Source: Gliomastix tumulicola
Lineage: Eukaryota > Ascomycota > Sordariomycetes > Hypocreales > Bionectriaceae
Assembly (NCBI GenBank): GCA_001599755.1
Contig: BCHX01000002.1
Coordinates: forward strand, 4,384,330-4,448,329
Length of the DNA stretch: 64,000 nucleotides
Direction of reading: 5' to 3'
The translations under genes and the position numbers were made by a program. Numbering within the stretch: the first letter of the stretch is position 1; each line of letters starts with the position of its first letter. This document shows, piece by piece, positions 12,952-24,249 of the stretch. The notes below the pieces were generated by a model. The model ran no database searches. It saw nothing but the letters and a program-made list of their open reading frames with translations, and was not told the DNA's origin.

Positions 12952-13631
12952 ATGGCCGCATCCTTCACCATAACCGCGCCGCCGGGCNCTGACATCTGGC
13001 GCAAGCCGCCCTCGACGGATCGCTTCAACGGTCCGTCCCCCCCCCCCCTCCCCTCCCTCCAGCTCCAGGTTAAGCAGCGCATCAACTGACCTATCCTCCC
13101 GCAGCACCGACCTCATCCCAGACAGACTCGGTCACATCCGGCGCCCTCACCAGCTTCCTCGCCGCGACCGTCTCCTTCAACATCAAGGCCAAGGAGCAGT
13201 ACGAGCAGGCCGGCCTCCTCATCACCCTGCACCCGACGGATCCCTCCACGGAGCCACCACCCATCCCCGGCGGCACCTCGCCTCCCAAATGGATCAAGGC
13301 CGGCATCGAGCAGTACGAGGGCGTCCCGCGCATCGGCGTCGTCGCGACGGACCGCTTCTCGGACTGGAGCATCGCCGCGCCGGAGCCGTCGTCTGTCAGT
13401 GACGAGTGGACGACGCTGAGCATCGAGCGGGGCAAGGACGGCATGGGGTACAGTCTCTGGGTGTACCAGGTGCTGGCGGGAGGGGTGAAGGTGCCGCTCC
13501 GCGAGATCAACTGGGTGTACGGGATCGGGGAGGCGTGGGAGGTGAAAGTTGAGGCGTACGCTTGCAAGCCTGGGGAGGGGGAGCCGCTGACGGTTGGGTT
13601 CAAGGACTTCAGTGTTCGTTGGGCTGAGTAG
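12952..13631 (+). CDS. DUF1349 (concanavalin A-like / beta-xylosidase C-terminal-like) protein
   Basis: Two exons, 12952-13030 and 13105-13631, 201 residues. The 74-nt intron starts with an unusual GTCCGT and ends CCCGCAG, with a CTGAC branch-like site. Phase 1 joining gives DRFN-A-PTSSQ. The product matches the DUF1349 family of small cytosolic beta-sandwich proteins: WRKPPSTDRFNAPT near the start, EQYEQAGLLI (residues about 58-67), PKWIKAGIEQYEGVPRIGVV, the WSIAAPE region and a C-terminal VKVEAYACKP. The biochemical function of the family is not established; the fold resembles carbohydrate-binding lectin-like domains. No signal peptide. The assembly has an ambiguous base at 12988 (codon 13, NCT) and a 12-C run in the intron (13037-13048), so base quality is doubtful here. 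Confidence 0.85.
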
Positions 13632-15892
13632 GGAGGGGTCTGGGTTGCACTTTACGTGTGAACTTGGATGCTGCTGCTCAATGGCGATGTTCTATGCCGG
13701 GACGGGTATGAGAGTGGTCAATATGAAAAGCCCTATGAGAATCATGAAAGAGCATCCTATGAGTTCACCCAATCTGCTTCCGCGTCTGTCTCAGAAGGGA
13801 CACCCTTTGTCCAGGTATCCCCTGGAGTTCGTCTAATATCAGGTCCTAGGGAACCTTGTGAAGATTGTAACTGGATTGTCATCTGCATAGCTAAAGACAC
13901 GGATGGAAAGGCATCGAGATTGCCATCTGGTCATAAACTACAACAACCTCGACCATCCTATCAGACTGTAGAGTAAATAAACCTCGTATGAATTCCTAAC
14001 GATAGGTTTCATCTACCCTTCTCCGATTCTGGCAATGTTACGCGTAGGATGTCTCATATTCTAGAACAATCCCGCGTCTTTGTCTATCCTGTGCGTGTTG
14101 ACAGTCTCACAACACCAAGAGGTGGAATGTCTTGGGCTTTAGAATTCCCGGTGGAAGGTTGTTATGACTCGGCGGCTTACACAGGCACTCCTCGGACCTA
14201 GTCACAGTGAAATGAAACGTAGCACAACCACCATTGAGTCCAATTATTGACAATTTAAGAGGCAATGCTTCCCCATTACGTGTAACAACTGCTGCATGCC
14301 CCTGAGCAAAACCCCTTGATATAGGGTAGGCCAATGGTGCACCCAAGCCTGCCAAGGTAGATCAGATCTCCAGGTTCCAAGACTCGCTTGTGAGCCTCAT
14401 GGACTTCTCATACGGTTGACCGCTGAGAAAACAGACCTCAGCTCTGAAATTCGCTCACCCACGCGCGCTGTCTGTTTCAAGTGACAGGGCTCCCCAAAGC
14501 GATGGTGGCTGGTGCCCTCCAGCAAGAGCACTCGGCCCGGAGCCCCTGCTCGAGGACACGGGGAGGGCCAGAGGCCGCCAACGCCTCTGTTAATAATAAG
14601 CTGGCCTCCTTTCTGGGACCATGCAGATCAGATTCTGGCTGGCGAGGCGTGTCGGTGCCCAATCATCCAGCGTCCCTCCGCCGGTGCCCGTCCGATTGAG
14701 ATTTAAGCATAAACCCCAAGCATATCTCGTGGGTGCAGACCCCTTCTCCCGCCCTCTCGTCTTGAGATTGCATGTGTCATGGCATGGTACTTCTGTCTCT
14801 GTCTGGACTCTCGAGATGACTCTCGCCTTGCTTCTTTCCCTCGTCGACATGCAAGCTTGAGGAGGCCTCTCGTCTGCCAGACAGACCGCCACTGCAGTGA
14901 CGATCAGGTTTGCTGTCGGGTCTGTATCTGGGCAAGATCCGAGTCCCCTCATGCCCCCGCGGACATGATATCAACAGTGATGAAATAGGAGCCGTCTTGT
15001 CCCGTGTCTCTCCTTGTTCTCGTGTCTCTGATATCCATTCTGAAAGACGCTTGTGAGCCGAATATCCGGTCTGTTAAAGTAGCGGGCTATTGTGACCCAC
15101 AGATACTTATGACCCTACTATGAGTCACATACTGTGGCAGGTACCTCTAACGGTGGCACCCTGACGCAGCTTAGCTGCATGTAAGTCAAGGTACCCTCAG
15201 GTATTACCTGAGATGAGATATCGTGTAGCGATACCAGCCCAGACATGAGGGAAGAATTTAAAGTTTTTTTGTCTTTGATGTGGCAGGTCTTATCTCCTTT
15301 CCTCCTTCCACCATCGTCACTTCCTCTCCTCCGAGCACCTTTCTTGACGGTTGGCGAGTTGGAGGCCCCCGACGGCATCTCAACCTCCTCGTCAGTAGGG
15401 CTTGTGCCTATTCCTTCTTCCCTTTCTCATTGTTGTTTTTCTTGGTGTTGTGACCTGGAGATTTTTTTCCCTAGTTGTAATCAGCCTGTCCTATTATTTT
15501 CCCTTGGATCGCGCTTCCGTTCGTTTGGTCCCCTCGACTGCGACTCTACCTACGCTTGGTGGTTTGCGATTGACGAGCCCTGACGGCCTGACACTCACTC
15601 ATTGATTGGATCCTCTCTGACCTATATCTACGAATTCGACGAGTCCCTAAACCTCCGCGTTCTGTCTCCCGACCTACGAGAAGCAGAGCACCCCGCGACG
15701 TTCATGCCTTCACTCCAGAGACCGAGGAAGCTACAACTCCAATCGATCGACCGGGGCCGTGAATTTGCGACGGCTGCCGCCTGTGCTGTCTCTCGATCCG
15801 AGCTCGCCTCCTCGACGGCACGCAGCCGTGCATTCAGCTAGGGACCCTTTCCGTTTTCTCGAGTTGCATATATAAACAAAATATAAACGACC
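13632..15892. other. Intergenic: DUF1349 3' region and NHA1 promoter/leader
   Basis: About 2.3 kb. The left part should be the 3' UTR of the DUF1349 gene. The right part, roughly 15,250-15,892, is pyrimidine-rich and looks like promoter and leader of the antiporter gene, ending in an A/T-rich stretch just before its ATG. An upstream open frame is listed separately. Nothing else is recognisable. Confidence 0.5.
15602..15841 (+). other. Candidate upstream open reading frame of NHA1
   Basis: An ATG at 15602 opens a 79-codon frame closing with TAG at 15839-15841, 51 bp before the antiporter ATG at 15893. The peptide is not recognised. It counts as a translated uORF only if transcription starts upstream of 15602, which cannot be decided here. 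It does not continue in frame into the antiporter. Confidence 0.25.
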
Positions 15893-18827
15893 ATGGCGTG
15901 GGAACACTTGAGTATTACGGACCCTCACTTGGTCTACATCATCCTTGGCGGCTTCACCAGCCTGTTCATGCTGTGTTCCTCCTTCATCAAGGAGCGCCTG
16001 TACATTGGTGAAGCTACCGTCGCTACGCTCTGTGGCGTCATCTTCGGCCCTCATGCCGCCAATCTCATCGACCCGAACAGCTGGGGCTCGACTGATATTA
16101 TCACCATTGAGTTCTCCCGCATCGTTCTCGTCGTCCAGTGCTTCGCCGTCGGTGTCGAGCTGCCCAAGTTCTACATGGAGCGCCACTGGAAGTCGGTCGT
16201 GCTGCTGCTCATCCCCGTCATGATGTTCGGCTGGCTCATCGTGAGCCTGTTCCTGTGGTGGATGATTCCTCCCTTCGACTGGCTGGACAGCCTCGTCGTG
16301 GCTGCCTGCATCACCGCCACGGACCCCGTCCTTGCCTCGTCCGTCGTTGGTAAGGGAAAGTTTGCCAAGAGGGTGCCCAAGCACTTGCGAGATCTGCTGT
16401 CTGCTGAGTCTGGTTGCAACGACGGCATGGCCTTTCCCTTTGTCTACCTGTCCCTGTACCTGATCAAGTACCACCGTGACGCAGCAGAGGTGTCGCTTCA
16501 CTTTGTATGCTACAGTGTTCTGTACGAGTGTGTCTTCGGCGCCCTGTTCGGATTCATCGTCGGCTACATTGCCCGCCACGGCATCAAGTTCGCTGAGAAC
16601 CGCGACTTGATCGACCGCGAGAGCTTCCTTGTCTTCTACTTTGTCGTGGCCCTCTTCTGCGCCGGGGCTGGTAGCTTGCTTGGCCTGGATGACCTTCTTG
16701 TCGGCTTTGCAGCTGGTGTGGGTTTTTCGAATGACGGCTGGTTCGGCGAGAAGACGGAGGAGTCTCACGTCTCCAACGTCATCGATCTGCTCCTCAACTT
16801 GACGTACTTTGTCTACCTTGGCACCATCATCCCCTGGGAGCAGTACAACAGCGGTGTCGAGGGCCTGCACGTGTGGCGCCTGGTCGTCATTACCATCTTT
16901 GTCCTCTTCTTCCGACGCATCCCTATTATGCTGGCGCTCAAGCCATTTATACCGGATATCAGGACGTGGCGAGAGGCGCTGTTTGCGGGTCACTTTGGTC
17001 CCATTGGTGTCGGCGCCATCTTCGTCGCGATTCTCGCTCGTGCCGAGCTGGAGACGGGAGAGGCTGTGCCTCTGGCTGTTCTGCCAGACTCATCGGCGCC
17101 CGAGTTCAACCTCATCTACCTTGTGTGGCCCATTGTCACCTTCATGGTCATTTCATCCATCCTGGTTCACGGGTCTTCGATTGCTGTCTTTACGCTAGGC
17201 AAGCGCATCAACACCCTATCTTTGACCATGTCATACACGACAGGCCTGGACGACGGGCCGTCGTGGATGAATCGGCTGCCTAGGATCACTTCCATGTCGC
17301 GATCCCAAGGGAAGATGTCAGAGACTTCTCTCGATGAGAAGGAACCCCAGTTCCCCCCGAATACGCTCGCGCCGCCTGGCCCATTCCTCAGCCGCCGATC
17401 GGAAGGGGACGGGAGCCGTCGCAGTAGCAGGGCGTCGTCCCTCGTTTCCAGGCGCAGGAAACCAAAGAAGGACCACGGTGCTGGCGGGCCGATTTCGCAA
17501 TCTGCCATCTTCCCTAGCCGTGAGCCGTCTTCTGCACCTCTTTCTCCTCTGGGGCCAGGTGAAGTGCCTGACATTCAGACCGGCGGAGAATCTTCATCGA
17601 CGCCTCACAGTGATAGTCTCAAGGACGAGGCCCGGGCCCCGGGCGGCCTGGATGGAGCCCCGGAGGATCGGGGGCGACAGCAAGAACGCATTGAGGTGTA
17701 TGAGGAAGGGCGGAACCTCGTATTCGAGAACCAGGACGGTGATGTTCTCAGTGTGCAACGGAGCCCACGGGCTGATGAAGAACCCACACTTCCAAACCCC
17801 GTCACAGCTGATGCAGCAACGGGTATGAGTCCCTGGACCTTGGGCGGCATGCGGAAGAGAATGGGAGAATACTACTCGACCGAGCGAGAGAAGCGCAAGG
17901 GCAAGGAGAAGCTGAGCCGGAAGCACGAACCGGCGAGAGCGTATCAATACGGCAGCACTGTAAGTGAACTTTGTGTGTCCTTTATCTGATCACAAGAGCT
18001 GACGAGATGGATAGATCATCGTTGAAGACGAGGATGGTGAGGTCGTTAAGACGTACGAGATCCCGTCGGTCAGACCGGACGGACAGCACGATCGTCTTGC
18101 CTCGGGCCTGAAGTACGTAGGCCTCGGTGGACTGGCCAAGAACACGTCGACATCGCCTCAGGGCACTGCAGAGCAAGGAGAGGCAAGCACTTCTGGTGTC
18201 AACAAGACAGTCTCTGGCATGGGCTGGACAAGCATTCTCGGCGGGGAGCTGGGCCGCAGGAGGAGCAATGCCGGACCGAAGGACTCGAAAGAAAAGGAAA
18301 TCAATGAGGATGATGACACGGGCATCAGATTCACCATCGGTGGCGTCGGCAGGCGCCTGAACAAGGAGGACTTCATCCGTGAGGTTCAGAAGCTGGATGT
18401 TGGGACGCGGCAAGAGGTGTTGAGAAGTTCCAATGCGCCTCAGGAGGTCGTGTCTATCGCCACCCAAGAACGTCCCCAGGGTATCCCGACTATTTCCAGG
18501 CATCATGCAAGCACAGACAAGGACGACTCCGACGACGAGCCCATGTCGCCTATGACCCGACCCCTTTCCAGCCACCATGAGCCACAGCCTTCGACCGAGC
18601 AGGGAGAGACGGCTGTCGAGAAGAGACGTCGTCTGGCTGTTCTCGCGGCTCAGCGGGATGATGACGCTGATGATGACGAGTACGAGACACCAGCGGCGAG
18701 AAGACGGCGCGAAGCTGCTCTGGGCGTGGGAGATGGGAATGACAGCGATGATGATGACGGCGGCAATGATGACCGGTCTGCTGTGCCGCGGATACGATTC
18801 GCGGAGCCGGAGCGAGGGAGGTCGTGA
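15893..18827 (+). CDS. NHA1: Plasma-membrane Na+(K+)/H+ antiporter, fungal Nha1 type
   Basis: Two exons, 15893-17959 and 18015-18827, about 959 residues, close to yeast Nha1 (985). The 55-nt intron runs from GTAAGT to ATAG and joins in phase 0 (QYGST-IIVEDEDG). Role: electroneutral or electrogenic exchange of cytosolic Na+ or K+ for protons, for salt tolerance and pH and potassium homeostasis. The first roughly 440 residues hold the hydrophobic CPA1 antiporter core. Family signatures are visible: TATDPVLASSVVGKGKFAKR at about 141-160 and AESGCNDGMAFPF at 171-183, where the Asn-Asp pair 176-177 is the ion-binding motif. The remaining half is a long hydrophilic tail with basic, Ser-rich and acidic tracts, typical of Nha1 and thought to be regulatory. 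Its 3' end converges with the MDR reductase gene, 196 bp between stop codons. Confidence 0.93.
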
Positions 18828-19023
18828 GCGTGGGCTGTCTTTGATTGGGTTTATCCTACTTCTTTTGAGTATCATATCCGTTGGCGCTCGTCATATGAGC
18901 CTGCATATACTTATCATCATATATTATATGAGCGTGTCTCGAGTAAATGCATCAGCGTGCACATTTGCCTTCTATACATTTGCTATTGATAACTCGTGCC
19001 AAATGTGTCTATGATTGCGACCT

Positions 19024-20191
19024 TCAAGCCTCCGGGTCCTTGACCTCGAGCAGCATCTTGCCCATGTTCTTGCCATCGAACAGCTCAACCAGGACCTTGG
19101 GCGCGTCCTCGATGGAGCCCTTGCGGATGGTGTCGGCGCTCTTGAGCTTGCCCTCCTTGGCCCAGGCGTGCAGGGCCTTGATGCCGGTCTCGGCCTCGGG
19201 CATGTAGTCGAAGATGTTGACGCCCTGCATCGTGGCGCTGCGCAGGGCCAGCTGGAACACGTTCTGCGAGTGAGGGTTAGCCAGGTTAGGGCACTGGGAG
19301 GAGCGAGATGCTTCTTGGCGTTCCACGTACGGTGATGCCGCGCGGGTTGGGATCGTTGTAGACGCTGATGTTGCCGCAGATGACGATGCGGCCGTTCTTG
19401 TTGATGTGGTTGATCGCCAGCTCTAGCTGGTCTCCTCCGACTGGCGAACGGTTAGACGCACAGGAATAAGTATGATTCAGGGGGGGGGGGGGGGGGGGGT
19501 CCAACGTACCATTGTCGAAGTAGACATCGATGCCGTCGGGGACAGCCCTCGCAAACTGCTCCTTGAAGTCGGCATCCCGGTAGTTCAACGCCTCGTCCAG
19601 CCCGGCAACCTCCTTCAGCCACCGGACCTTGTCCTCGCTCCCGGTGATGCCCACGACCTTACCAGCACCCAGATTCTTGGCCGTCTGCGCGGCGATGCTG
19701 CCCGTCGCGCCGGCGGCCGTGCTCACGACGACGGTGTCCCCCTTGTTGGGCTTCCCGACGCGCTCGATGCCAAAGTACCCCGTCAGCCCCGTGTACCCCA
19801 GATACCCGAGGTGGTCCGCGGGCCGCGTGCCCTCGACGACGTCGATCTTGGTGATATCTTTACCCTTGACGATGGCGTGCGTCGTCCAGCCGGTCCACCC
19901 GCGGGCAAAGTCTCCAACCGCAAAGTCGGGATCCTGCGAGGCCAGGACGCGGACGAGGGCGATGCCGGCCATCTTGCCGCCGAGGTCGACGCTCACGTAC
20001 GAGCCCGGCTCGAGCCACTTCCGCGAGACCGGGTCGAGGGAGAGGTAGAGCGTCTCGACGAGGACCTGGCCCGGCTGGAGAGAGGACGCCTCCAGGGGCG
20101 GGAGGGTTTGGAGGGCGAAGTGCTCCGTGGGGTTGATGTGGGCTGTCGGGCGCTTGGCGAGGACGACTTGGAGGGTGGTTTGGGGGGCCAT
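19024..20191 (-). CDS. MDR-superfamily NADP-dependent oxidoreductase (2-alkenal / leukotriene B4 12-hydroxydehydrogenase-like)
   Basis: Three exons, 20191-19510, 19440-19331 and 19263-19024, 343 residues, normal for the family. Intron 1 (69 nt, GTACGT...CCAG) has no stop in frame but must be removed to restore the conserved YFDNVGGD; intron 2 is 67 nt (GTACGT...GCAG). The family reduces activated C=C bonds of enals and enones with NADPH, and is cytosolic. Visible signs: SLDPVSRKWL near residue 51, the LGYTGLTGYFGI segment at 131-142, and the Rossmann loop AAGATGS at 159-165. No zinc-binding cysteine set is present, as expected for this zinc-free branch. The C terminus ends in NMGKMLLEV, also typical. 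A natural substrate cannot be assigned. Confidence 0.92.
19480..19499. repeat. 20-bp G homopolymer inside intron 1 of the MDR reductase
   Basis: Uninterrupted G run (C run on the coding strand) immediately after the intron donor. Its length is error-prone in most sequencing chemistries. Because it is intronic, a length error would not change the protein. Confidence 0.9.
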
Positions 20192-20919
20192 GATGGAATG
20201 CTTTGGGGGAGTGATTTGGGTTGCTTGAAGTGATTGTTGAGTTGGGGTGGTGGGAGGCTGCTTAAGTGAGGGCTGTTGATCCTGTATGCTGCACTGATGG
20301 TTTGGATGGGATGGGATGTCTTATACAACTCGGCTTCCTGTTGACTGTTCACCATGATCACAAAGAAAGATGTCCATCTCATCGCAAGAAAGCCTCATGC
20401 TTCCGCGGCGGACGCTGACAAAATCTGAAGTTTCATTTTCTCTGTATCTGAAGCTGTTTGGAGCACAGCCAAATGTTGGCCAGGATGCGCCTCGGGAGGG
20501 CTTGACAAAGAGGAGCAGGCATTTTGGAAGTGGGAGGCGATTGGGATATTTGTCAGCCTTTTGCCTATTAGGGAAATCATCCCAATCTCGTACGACTTGG
20601 CTTCACGAGACGGACGCCGGATTGAGTGCTTGATTGGATGTTTAACGTCCGCTGCATCGAGTGACTGGGACTGCGATGCGGCTGTTGCATATTCGGTGTT
20701 GCTGGGCTGAGTAATGAAGTCTGGAGCTAGATCCGCGAGGGCAGAGAGTGGATCCCGCATAACGTTATCACACCTGCTCCCATTATCAAGCCATCTGGAT
20801 GGCGTGCTGTCAAGATCTCAACCCTCGGTCGAAGCGGCAGCATTGATAGATAGCCTCCCCGAAACCACTCTTCCTCCCTCCCTCCCTCCCTTTTTGCTCT
20901 TGTCTCTGGCCATCTCATC
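20192..20919. other. Intergenic between two minus-strand genes
   Basis: About 730 bp: promoter of the MDR reductase on the left and 3' UTR of the DUF7719-like gene on the right. A (CCCT)n-like stretch lies near 20,874-20,890. No gene seen. Confidence 0.55.
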
Positions 20920-21654
20920 TCATTTCACCGAATACCCCCCCTGCCACATAAACGCCCCCGCGACCGCCAGACTCGGCACCGCCCACCGCAGGTCCATCTC
21001 GACGACGGCCCACAGCCACAAGCACCCGACGGGCGGCGCCTGCTTCATGATGGACAGGTAGCCGTACTCGTTGCTGATGTGGATCAGGTAGCAGCCCGCG
21101 GCGCAGCTGGCGGCGAAGAAGATGGCCTGGCGGAGGGCTGCCTGGTACCGCAGCGGGAGGCCGGGGAGCAGCACCGGGTTGGAGGCGTGCGGGTGCAGCG
21201 GCCAGAAGAGGAGGAGGAAGACTGTTTGGTTCTCTCCGACTTAGTAAAAGGATACCGACCGATATGAGATGTGATGAGAGAGTGAAGTGAAGTGAAGTGA
21301 AGTGACTTTACCTGCCCAGGCACGTGCCGCCCTCAGCCAGACCTGCGGCCACCGGATCTCCGTCCCGTACTGGTGCTGCACCAGCACGTCAAACGTAAAG
21401 TGTAGCATCGCCATGGTCGCCGTCCACAGCAACGCCTCGAGGATGCGCTCTGCTCGCGGCGACAGCACGAGATCAGCATCGTCGTCGCCACTGCTGCTGC
21501 TGCGGCCGTTCAGCGATGCCGTGCGCCTGTCTGCCTCGTTGAAGAGGTCGCGATCGCGGGCGAGGTTGAGGAGGGTCTCTTCTGTCGGGGCGGAGCGGTC
21601 TGGCTGGCTGAGTTTGATGTCCTTTGCCTTCTTAGGCTCCTTTCGTTTTGCCAT
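20920..21654 (-). CDS. Small multi-pass membrane protein, DUF7719-like
   Basis: Two exons, 21654-21312 and 21221-20920, 214 residues. The 90-nt intron has donor GTAAAG and acceptor AACAG with a TACTAAG branch-like site; phase 1 joining gives RAWA-V-FLLLFWPLHP. The N terminus is hydrophilic and lysine-rich (MAKRKEPKKAKDIKLSQPD). The rest has about four hydrophobic segments: LEALLWTATMAMLHF, VFLLLFWPL, RQAIFFAASCAAGCYLI and the C-terminal VPSLAVAGAFMWQGGYSVK. The ISNEYGYLSIMKQAPPVG loop and the size match a conserved fungal family I recall as DUF7719; the function is unknown and the assignment is from memory. It is divergently arranged with the GPI12 gene, sharing a 913-bp upstream region, which permits but does not prove co-regulation. 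Confidence 0.8.
21281..21305. repeat. (AGTGA)5 tandem repeat in the DUF7719-like intron
   Basis: Five perfect copies of a 5-mer directly after the intron donor, readable by eye. Confidence 0.9.
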
Positions 21655-22567
21655 TGTTGTGCGTCAGTAGGTAAATCGTGAATGTGAGAGGGCAAGATGC
21701 GTGTGAGACGAGCTGTGAGATGAGGTTGGATGTGTCAATCTTGAGAGATCCATGAGAATTTGAGGTGAGATGCTGCTGTGGCTGAGAAGTGGCTTGACTG
21801 TTCCAGGGGTGTTACAGTGGACATGCCCCTGGAGGGGAGCAGCTCCCCCACGCTGTGGCTCCCTAAAACAGACCCGGACCCCTGAACGCGCCCGCAAATC
21901 AACCAGAAGCCACCCGACCCGAACATGACATGCATCCCGATGACATCAACAGCAACATCACCACACATCGACACGGCATCCACCAGCACTGCAATCCATC
22001 CGTGTGCATACGCGAGGCTGCCTTCTGCTTCTCTTCTCTCCGATCACCTGAGTGAATCCGTTATCTTGCCTTACCCAGCAGTGGGGGGTTTAGGGCACAT
22101 CACCTGCTTCCCGCGAGGTCACACGCGAACGGCACACGACGACAACGGGTCCAGCTGCAAAAGGCGTCGACGCGCACACATTTTCATCATATAACAGGAG
22201 AGGGGGAATCTTCACGTCGTCTTTCGCGATTTCCGCCACTTCTCTTTCTCGCATGTTCAGTATCGTTTAATCTGCCCCGGACTGGATCTTGCCCGACCCG
22301 CCGAATTGGGGTCGTTCATCAACAGGGGTTCCCTCACTGATCGCTCGTCTCGAATCGCAAGGTGGCCTTAGAGGCTCTCTCATTGCCCATCGTCGAGACT
22401 CATCTGGTTCATCTACGATCGCGCTGTTCAGACTTGCACTAGATCTTGAGAGTCGAATTCTTGGATCGACAACGAGGATCTGGGAACGAGAATCACACAC
22501 AGACGGCGCAAAGGAAGACATCACAGACAACCCCGCCTACTCACAGTGTCACCGTCAACGCAAAAGC
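21655..22567. other. Divergent promoter region
   Basis: About 910 bp between the DUF7719-like gene (minus) and GPI12 (plus). An open frame runs in phase into GPI12 from about 22289, but this upstream part has weak codon bias and no family similarity. I treat it as leader, with the real start at 22568. No TATA box is convincing. Confidence 0.5.
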
Positions 22568-23549
22568 ATGGCCGCGCTCCTCCTCCTCTTCACCATGTTC
22601 GCCCTGGCCTTGGCGCCCGTGCTGTACATCGCGGCCGTCAGCCTCGTCCGCTCGCGCTTCCCCGCCCTGCGCAACCGCCGCATCTGCCTGCTCATCGCCC
22701 ACCCGGACGACGAGGCCATGTTCTTCGCGCCCACCGTGCTCGCCCTCACGCGGCCCGAGATGGGCAACCACGTCAAGATCCTGTGCCTCAGCACCGGCGA
22801 CGCTGACGGGCTGGGCGAGACGCGCCAGCGGGAGCTGAAGAAGAGCGGCGTGCTGCTGGGGCTCAGGGACGAGGACGACGTCTTCATCGTTGACGACCCG
22901 TATGTGTTGAAGCAACCAACCCCCAAGTGAAATTGATTGTTATGAGACTTACGATATAAATAGGAAGAACTTTCCCGACTCTATGACCAAGACGTGGAAT
23001 AAGGACCGCATCGCCCAGCTCCTCAGCGGCTGCTTCGCGCCCCAGGCGTCCCCTGAGCAGGAAGAAGAAGACGACGATGAGGAGGACGCCCCTCACCCCA
23101 GCATCGACGTCCTCATCACCTTCGACAGCCAGGGCGTCTCCTCCCACCCGAACCACACGTCCCTCTACCACGGCGCCCGGGCCTTCGCCGCCCTCCTCGC
23201 GCGCCGCCGCCGCCCCCGCCCCGTCGACGTCTACTCGCTGACCTCGGTCAACATCCTGCGCAAGTACGTCTCCATCGGCGACCTGCTGGCCACGCTGGCC
23301 GCCTACGTCCGGGACACGGGCAGCGTGCTCGGCGGCGCGACGGCGGGCGGCAGGGCGGAGCGCCCGGAGGCGCTGGTCTTCCTCAACGAGCTGTTCGGGT
23401 CTTCGGGGGCGACGCGCGGGGTGGCGTGGCGGGCGATGACGGAGGCGCATCAGAGCCAGATGCGGTGGTTCCGGTACGGCTGGATCGTGCTGAGTCGGTA
23501 CATGGTGATCAACGATCTGAAGCTGGAGAAGATTGATGAGACGTCGTGA
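22568..23549 (+). CDS. GPI12: N-acetylglucosaminyl-phosphatidylinositol de-N-acetylase (PIG-L family)
   Basis: Two exons, 22568-22899 and 22964-23549, 305 residues. The 64-nt intron runs from GTATGT to ATAG; phase 2 joining gives IVDDP-KNFPDSMT. The enzyme removes the acetyl group from GlcNAc-PI, the second step of GPI-anchor synthesis, on the cytosolic face of the ER. It has an N-terminal membrane anchor (LLLLFTMFALALAPVLYIAAV, residues 4-24), the metal-binding AHPDDEAMFF motif at 44-53 and the second metal and catalytic motif HPNHTSLYHG at 172-181. The YSLTSVNILRKY segment and a C-terminal WFRYGWIVLSRYM are also family-typical. An acidic Glu/Asp insert sits at about 143-153. The chosen ATG begins directly with the membrane anchor, as in yeast and human homologues; longer upstream starts are unlikely. 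Confidence 0.93.
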
Positions 23550-23570
23550 GGGCAGAAGGATACGGGAGTG

Positions 23571-23572
<2 letters not shown>

Positions 23573-23602
<30 letters not shown>
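23573..23602. repeat. 30-bp G homopolymer in the GPI12 3' region
   Basis: Thirty consecutive G residues begin 24 bp after the GPI12 stop codon. In RNA of the plus strand this would be a G30 tract inside the 3' UTR. Its exact length in the genome is uncertain for technical reasons. Confidence 0.9.
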
Positions 23603-23603
<1 letters not shown>

Positions 23604-24249
23604 GGCATGTGGTGAGGATATGCATGGAGAGCAGTCGGAGAGAAGGGGAAGAGACCGGGATGTACGATGTGAGCCATACCAACTGAGATACCCAGGAACA
23701 ACCAAGCAAAGTCACCTTTTCACTTTCAACCCATTCATTCCCATTCACATTCCCACCCAGCTGCATAAGGTCGTGCAGAAAGTGAGCCTCCTCGTATGTG
23801 CCAAGCCCAGCGGCTAGTCGCGGTAAAAATCAATCCACAACGAACCACCCACCGTCCATCGATCCATGGCGATGCTTTTATTACACCGAGAAGGGAAGGA
23901 AAATTCTGCCTCTCCATTGTGATGTTGAAAATTTTCTTTTCTCCTCGGATGGATTTCCGTAGGATCAGGAGATGTCTATCTATGTAGGTCGGTTCTGGGA
24001 GTGAGGGGCAGGTGTCAGTGCGGTTTATGAAGTCCAGGCTCTCCCTATTTGGGTCATCAATAAGAGATCCAATAGATCGATCTTCAGCTGAAAGGACACC
24101 CCAATTCCAAACGAATAGCTCATCTTTTTCTTCTAAACATTTTAAATTACATCAGAGAATTCATTGTGTTCTTTAAAAAAGAAATCCAGTCCCATCAAAA
24201 TACGGGCTGCCCCCCCTTTCCTCGCCCAACTCTTACACATAGAGCAGCC
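23603..24249. other. Intergenic, GPI12 3' flank
   Basis: A/T-richer DNA after the poly-G tract with no recognisable coding frame. It includes an A/T-rich patch just upstream of the small candidate gene that follows. Confidence 0.5.

Noticed and set aside
15731..16993. 420-codon open frame antisense to the NHA1-type antiporter
   Set aside because: Shadow of the antiporter coding sequence; its composition (Gln/Asp/His/Val-rich) is typical of reverse-frame artefacts.
17982..18875. 297-codon minus-strand frame near the end of the antiporter gene
   Set aside because: Antisense to the second antiporter exon, which joins in phase to the first and completes a normal-length Nha1 tail.
22289..22567. 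In-frame N-terminal extension of GPI12 from an upstream ATG
   Set aside because: The extension lacks coding bias, and the ATG at 22568 begins directly with the N-terminal membrane anchor typical of PIG-L proteins.
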